NCBI RefSeq assembly: GCF_000463115.2 | Contig: NZ_AWFX01000005.1 | Coordinates: forward strand, 79,157-143,156 | Source of the DNA: Franconibacter helveticus LMG 23732 | GTDB taxonomy: Bacteria; Pseudomonadota; Gammaproteobacteria; Enterobacterales; Enterobacteriaceae | Length of the DNA stretch: 64,000 bases | Reading direction: 5' to 3' | The notes under the pieces: generated by a model | What the model saw: the letters and a program-made list of their open reading frames with translations, nothing else | Told to the model about the DNA's origin: nothing | The model's database searches: none | Program-made: the position numbers and the translations under genes | Shown: piece by piece, positions 59,835 to 64,000 of the stretch | Layout of the letters: each line of letters begins with the position of its first letter | How positions within the stretch are numbered: the first letter of the stretch is position 1

Positions 59835-60971
59835 ATGCCTATTCTGGAACTGCGTTTCAGCAACAAATCACTTCACCAACTTCCCCATCCCCTCACGGGC
59901 TGTCAGGAATACCGTGATATTCACTGCCAAAACCTGCGTGCTCTGGTGTATCCCAATCGGATCACGCTGGCCTTTCGTGCCACTATAAACAATCAGCGTA
60001 TATATGAAACCCTGGGTCAGTTCCCTCAGCTCTGCGTTGAGGATGCCCGTCAGCATGTGATGAAACTGCTTGCTGATAAAAATCGTCTTGCGGTTCAGTC
60101 CCGTCGATTCACTGTGGAACAGGCCATCAATGACCTGTGGCTACCGGATTTGCAGTTGTATAAAAAGAGTCCTCAGTCAGAGTTGTCAAAACTCAACCTC
60201 TACGTTCGCCCGTTCTGGGGCAAGCGGCAACTTCGCGACATCACGGCAGGAGAACTAGAACAATATGCTGCTGGCTTACGGGAAAAATTACGTCCGTCAA
60301 CAGTAAACCGTATCCTCGCAATATTGTCCAAAATATGCTCTCTGGCAGTACGTGCTGGATGGATCACACATTCCCCGATGTCACATGTCCGCTATCTGAA
60401 AGAAAATAACATTCGCTATCGCACACTATCACCGACAGAAATCCCGCGCTTTATTGACGCGGCAACAGCGCTGCAAACACCGGCAGCTGATTCTATATTG
60501 CTTGCTCTTTATACCGGGATGCGTATTGGAGAGGTATGTACCCTGAAATGGGAGTACTGGCACCCGGATATGCATCAACTCATACTGCCTGATACAAAGT
60601 CCGGACACCCTTTCACCTGCCCACTTGCACCTCCAGCCATTGCAGTTGTCCAGTGCCAGCAGGACCTGATGCTCAGCAAAACTTACATTTTTCCACAACT
60701 AACCGACAATGCCCGCCCTCTGGCATATCCGCGTGCAACCTTTGCCCGTATTTGTCGGGATGCCAACATTGATAACCTGCGGATGCATGACCTGCGCCGT
60801 ACCTTTGCCACCCGGGTACTACAGGCGACCGGGGATATTGCAATCGCTTCCCATCTGCTAAATCACCATTCACTCACGGCGACCCGTCGCTACGCTTTTC
60901 ACAATGCAGCGACATCGCACGCAGTGGTTTCTCAGGTCATAGAAAGTTATGACACAAAAATGAACCTATGA
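59835..60971 (+). CDS. int: tyrosine recombinase (integrase)
   Basis: A protein of 378 aa with an N-terminal arm/DUF4102-like part, a SAM-like core-binding domain (about 93-185) and the catalytic domain. All catalytic residues are seen: R230 (TGMRIGE), K255 (DTKSG), H318-x-x-R321 (HDLRR), a His at 344/345 (LNHHS) and Y353 (RRYAF). The start follows AGGAGAA. It should catalyse integration and excision at leuZ. In pipolins a recombinase of this kind is part of the core. Confidence 0.95.
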   Translation: MPILELRFSNKSLHQLPHPLTGCQEYRDIHCQNLRALVYPNRITLAFRATINNQRIYETLGQFPQLCVEDARQHVMKLLADKNRLAVQSRRFTVEQAINDLWLPDLQLYKKSPQSELSKLNLYVRPFWGKRQLRDITAGELEQYAAGLREKLRPSTVNRILAILSKICSLAVRAGWITHSPMSHVRYLKENNIRYRTLSPTEIPRFIDAATALQTPAADSILLALYTGMRIGEVCTLKWEYWHPDMHQLILPDTKSGHPFTCPLAPPAIAVVQCQQDLMLSKTYIFPQLTDNARPLAYPRATFARICRDANIDNLRMHDLRRTFATRVLQATGDIAIASHLLNHHSLTATRRYAFHNAATSHAVVSQVIESYDTKMNL

Positions 60972-61113
60972 TCTGTGATTCGTGATTGATGCAACACTCG
61001 TTTAAGGACGGTATTGTCATTGCATGCTTCTGCAGGGCCCTGCATTAAGTCATCAAAGAATGTGGATTGATATTAAATCCGCGTGGCTTCTTATTCTCTG
61101 AAACCGGAGGTTT

Positions 61114-61314
61114 ATGTATTTAACCATTAAGCAGTTTGCAGAAAGATTTAATCTTTCCGCATCCACGGTTGCGTCAGATATATCGCGCAACCCAGGAAAA
61201 CTCCCGCCCTTCATCAGAATTGGGCGGGCTATACGATTCTCTCTTGATGATATTGTTGAGTGGGAAAATGCACATCGTCAAAACAAACTTAAAGGTCATA
61301 TAAATGGTTACTAA
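61114..61314 (+). CDS. AlpA-like small HTH protein, probable excisionase
   Basis: A protein of 66 aa with a winged-HTH of the AlpA/MerR-like type (IKQFAERFNLSASTVASDI, FIRIGRAIRFSLDDIVEWE). Such proteins direct excision or activate the integrase of integrated elements. The start follows GGAGG. It overlaps the next gene by 11 nt, so the two are one transcript leading to the polymerase. Confidence 0.85.
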   Translation: MYLTIKQFAERFNLSASTVASDISRNPGKLPPFIRIGRAIRFSLDDIVEWENAHRQNKLKGHINGY

Positions 61315-61942
61315 GAACACAGCAAATAATGCTAATAATGCACTGAACATTCTTCCTGAAGCAGCAAACACAGCTGTAGACAACGATGAAAAATATCTGT
61401 CCTTTGCATTAGTTCTCGCTATCACGATTATGGGCAACTTAGTAAAGCTCATCGGCACAGATGGCTTCGTACTTTATACCTACACCCTGCAGGACACGGC
61501 TACTGCTCGTGCTGTTTTTAATGAATTAGCCAGGCGTCTCAAAAATTTCAATCGTCAGGAGGAGGTCTACACCACCGATTCCCTCACCTTTCGAATGAAA
61601 TACATTTACGGTGTTACCCTATTCGAACATGATAGTAAATCTATCCTTAACCTCTTTGATAAGAAGGGTTATCCGGTATTGAGTGAATCAGGAGAACCCG
61701 GTTCTCTTGATGATATGTATCTTGACATTCAAGCCCGATTACATGGCGGCTACGCCTCAAAAAAGTTTCTTCATTTACATGAACATTGTCTGTTATCTGC
61801 ACACGTTACCCCGTCTGTGGAAAAGACGCAACGTGGCATCCTGATTAAAGCAGGCAGGAACCTCGTTTCATTTATCCATGCAGATGATGAATCACACAAA
61901 ACCGATATTTTCAAAGCTGTAGTAAATGTTATTAAATCTTGA
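61304..61942 (+). CDS. unknown 212-aa protein upstream of piPolB
   Basis: An unassigned protein. One hydrophobic stretch, LSFALVLAITIMGNLVKLIG (residues 32-51), is followed by an alpha/beta part (FVLYTYTLQDTATARAVFNELARRL, TFRMKYIYGVTLFEHD). It is translated in overlap with the AlpA-like gene and ends 46 nt before the polymerase start, with a terminator hairpin between. Its place suggests a role with the polymerase module, for example in DNA-end or replication control; that is inference only. Confidence 0.7.
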   Translation: MVTKNTANNANNALNILPEAANTAVDNDEKYLSFALVLAITIMGNLVKLIGTDGFVLYTYTLQDTATARAVFNELARRLKNFNRQEEVYTTDSLTFRMKYIYGVTLFEHDSKSILNLFDKKGYPVLSESGEPGSLDDMYLDIQARLHGGYASKKFLHLHEHCLLSAHVTPSVEKTQRGILIKAGRNLVSFIHADDESHKTDIFKAVVNVIKS

Positions 61943-61948
61943 TTCTTT

Positions 61949-61977
61949 ATGCCGGGACACAGCTCCCGGCATTTTTT
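61949..61977 (+). terminator. intrinsic terminator directly before the piPolB ribosome site
   Basis: TGCCGGGA/TCCCGGCA with a 6-nt loop runs into six T, and CGGAG, the ribosome site of the polymerase gene, follows immediately. Transcripts from the integrase side would largely stop here. Confidence 0.85.
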
Positions 61978-61988
61978 CGGAGTTAACT

Positions 61989-63944
61989 ATGAGCCATAAT
62001 TTGCAGGATATCCTCGCTGCCGCCTCGGGGTATCAGTCCGTGACTTCAGAGCCAGCGCTCAATCGTAAAAGACCTAAAACGCTTGATGATTATCCTGTGA
62101 TGCCACCTGCATCAAAAAACGTGTCTGTGATTTCAAACGACCTGACGCTCCATATCGGTTTTGATACCGAATATGTTTTCAACCCTGAAACACGACAGAA
62201 TGATATTCTGTCATATCAGAGTTATGTCGTCTTACCCGATAACACTGGTATATCGAACATTATCTATCCACCTGACTCACAGAAAAAATCCCGGCTGTCT
62301 TTTAAGGAATTTCTCTTTCAAACGATTACACCGCTTCTTGAAACGGGTGTGATTACAAAATGGCCCGGTATTATTAATATATATGCGCATTTCATTCGTG
62401 CGGATATCGCCTCCTTTGCCAATTTCTGGTCAGACTACAAAATTCTTCTGAAAGGAATACGCGGTACTGTCAGCAGCTTCAAAAATCGTTACGGTATCGA
62501 TTTTGATGAACAGCAGGAACGTCGCGTAAAGACTGAACAGATAATGTTTGACAAACGAACTTCCCCTCCGCGTTGCAGTAACGTAGCTTTCATCGATACA
62601 CTGCTTATCACTCCCGGGGGTATGGGTCTGGCTGAATGTGGTGAATTACTGGGTCTTCCCAAACTCACCATTCCTGCACCTTATTCCATAACCAATATGC
62701 GTGAATATCTTCTGGGCGACAGAGCAGGGTTTGAAGCCTATGCTCTGCGGGATGCCGAGATTGCGGTTCGTTATGCTTTACAGGTTCGCAATTTTTGCGC
62801 CCGGGAGCTGATGATTGATCGTGTCCCCGCCACCATCGGGGCGATGGCAGTTTCACGGTTCACCAAAACACTTAAAGAAAACAATATGTCTCCTGAAGTC
62901 TGCCTTGGGACACACATTAAAACCCGTGAACTCTGGCTCACGGAGAAACAGGCATTCCGGACGATTAAAAACCCCGCCAGTGTTCCTTCAAGAGAGCTGT
63001 TTGAAACGTTCCCGATCAACTGTTACCACGGCGGACGCAATGAGTGTTTTATGATGGGGGTTACACCGTCTGATCACTGGTATGACTACGATCTGGCTGG
63101 AGCGTATACCACCGGGCTATTAGATATCCTCACACCCGATTACGGGAACATCCGCCTCAGTAAAAATCCGAACGATTACTGTGGGCATGTAATGGGATTT
63201 GCGCTTGTCACATTTCGGTTCCCGGAATCAGTTCCCTATCCCAGCCTGCCGGTTCGGACCGATCAATATGGGTTATTCTTTCCATTAAGTGGCGAATCAT
63301 GGGCAACGGCACCTGAAATCGAACTTGCTCTGTCGCTCGGGGCAGAGATGACGATCCATAATGGGATCATCGTCCCCTGGATCTGTGACACCTCCCCACA
63401 TAACAGCGAATCAACATCGGTGTTTCTTCCCTTTGTTCAACAGGTCCGTGAGAACCGTAATCGCCATATTAAAGGTTCTCTGGAGGAGAAATTCTGGAAA
63501 GAAATTGGCAACTCGCTTTATGGCAAACTTGCTCAGGGCCTTCGCGCCAAAACCGCCTTTGATACTGCCCGTGGATTAAACAGATCCCTCCCACCATCAT
63601 CGGTTACTCAGCCATTCTTTGCTGCGCATGTGACGGGATTTATCCGCGCCGTTGTCGGGGAACTCATGAATGCTTTGCCTTCTGATTCATCGGTTGTCAG
63701 CGTCACAACCGATGGCTTTTTGACAAATTGCCCACTTAACAAGATAAACATGAGCGGTCCACTGTCTTCCCGCTTCCAGTCGCTGTGCGATATTGTTGAT
63801 CCGGGTTCATCAATGTTGACATGTAAGCATGAGGTCAGCCAGCTTATCGCCATGAAAACCCGGGGGCAGTTAACCTATAGAGCTATTCAGGGAAAACCTG
63901 TTGTTCATGCCAGGGCTGGCGTCAAACTGAATCGCCACGGATAA
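61989..63944 (+). pseudogene. primer-independent family B DNA polymerase (piPolB), 3' part interrupted
   Basis: A reading frame of 651 codons from MSHNLQDILAAA (CGGAG in front). Exonuclease motifs: ExoI FDTE (D59, E61), ExoII near 129-140 (NIYAHFIRAD), ExoIII YALRD (Y251, D255). Polymerase motifs: A DYDLAGAY (366-373), B KEIGNSLYG (504-512), C TTDG (573-576), KTRG (623-626). TTDG and KTRG in place of DTDS and KxY are the piPolB pattern. Known piPolB proteins are, as I recall, about 850 aa; this frame ends soon after KTRG, at a point where an IS3-type end begins (63928). The last four or five residues probably come from the IS. The thumb is missing, so the gene is likely inactive unless the IS leaves. 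Confidence 0.85.
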
Positions 63945-64000
63945 TCTAGACACTTCCGAGCCGTTGATAATACTGGTTTTCATATTCTGTCGGTGACATC
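63928..64000 (-). mobile_element. end of an IS3-family insertion sequence (partial, runs off window)
   Basis: The end reads TGAATCGCCACGGATAATCT on the plus strand, a TGAA(C/T)CGCC type terminus as in several enterobacterial IS3-family elements. On the minus strand a frame running in from the right edge ends MSPTEYENQYYQRLGSV and TAG (63946-63999), typical of the C-terminus of IS3-family orfB (DDE transposase), about 18 nt from the element end. The remainder lies outside. Confidence 0.6.

Noticed and set aside
59704..59988. 94-codon frame starting ahead of the integrase
   Set aside because: It overlaps the integrase start in another frame, has no ribosome site and a composition typical of a shadow frame.

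Overview
The window reads as the chromosome of a member of the Enterobacteriaceae. The genus is an inference: Cronobacter or a close relative fits, but nothing in the sequence proves it. Gene order from argS through flhEAB, cheZYBR, receptors, cheWA, motBA, flhCD, uspC, otsAB, araHGF, ftnB, yecJ, azuC, yecR and ftnA to a leuZ tRNA scar is the E. coli flagellar/ferritin neighbourhood. Protein identity to E. coli is high across it, and several extra genes have been added.

Layout. Positions 1-3.7 kb hold the 3' end of argS and a two-gene unit for rhamnogalacturonan fragments (rhiN hydrolase, rhiT transporter) with a KdgR-like operator. Positions 3.7-25.5 kb are the motility block, all on the minus strand: flhBAE, a receptor-cheRBYZ operon led by a sigma-28 promoter, cheA-cheW-motAB and flhDC. 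A Csu-type (spore coat U domain) chaperone-usher fimbrial operon sits inside it, between cheW and the receptors; its chaperone gene is frameshifted at an A7 run. Positions 25.5-44.2 kb hold uspC, otsBA, araFGH, a cupin gene and a DJ-1 gene, ftnB, dcuB, yecJ, azuC (27 codons), a DHA2 exporter, an RpiB/LacAB-type isomerase with a KdgR-like box, a receptor with almost no periplasmic domain and a sigma-28 promoter, yecR, a GGDEF-EAL protein and ftnA.

From 44,213 onward the window is a mobile element. It starts at a 56-nt fragment of the 3' half of tRNA-Leu(UAA), the expected scar of integration into leuZ, and runs off the right edge. The cargo is a single-chain GmrSD-like DUF262-DUF1524 protein, a small secreted two-repeat protein, and an enlarged type I restriction-modification operon: hsdM, hsdS, a YecA-like SEC-C protein, an undescribed cold-shock-like/Cys-rich protein, hsdR and an HExxH metallopeptidase. 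Two A+T-rich orphan genes and an 8-bp tandem repeat follow. The right-hand module is a tyrosine recombinase, an AlpA-like small HTH protein, an unknown 212-aa protein and a family B DNA polymerase with exonuclease motifs, a DYDLAGAY motif A, a KxxxNSxYG motif B and a TTDG motif C. That set, integrated at tRNA-Leu, is what is known of pipolins, elements coding for a primer-independent DNA polymerase (piPolB). The polymerase gene appears to be cut by an IS3-family element whose end lies in the last 73 bases.

How the parts work together: FlhDC and sigma-28 drive the flagellar and chemotaxis genes and, by its promoter, the distal receptor. KdgR-like boxes at three places suggest a scattered pectin/uronate regulon. 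The island's left part is defence cargo and its right part is the mobility and replication module.
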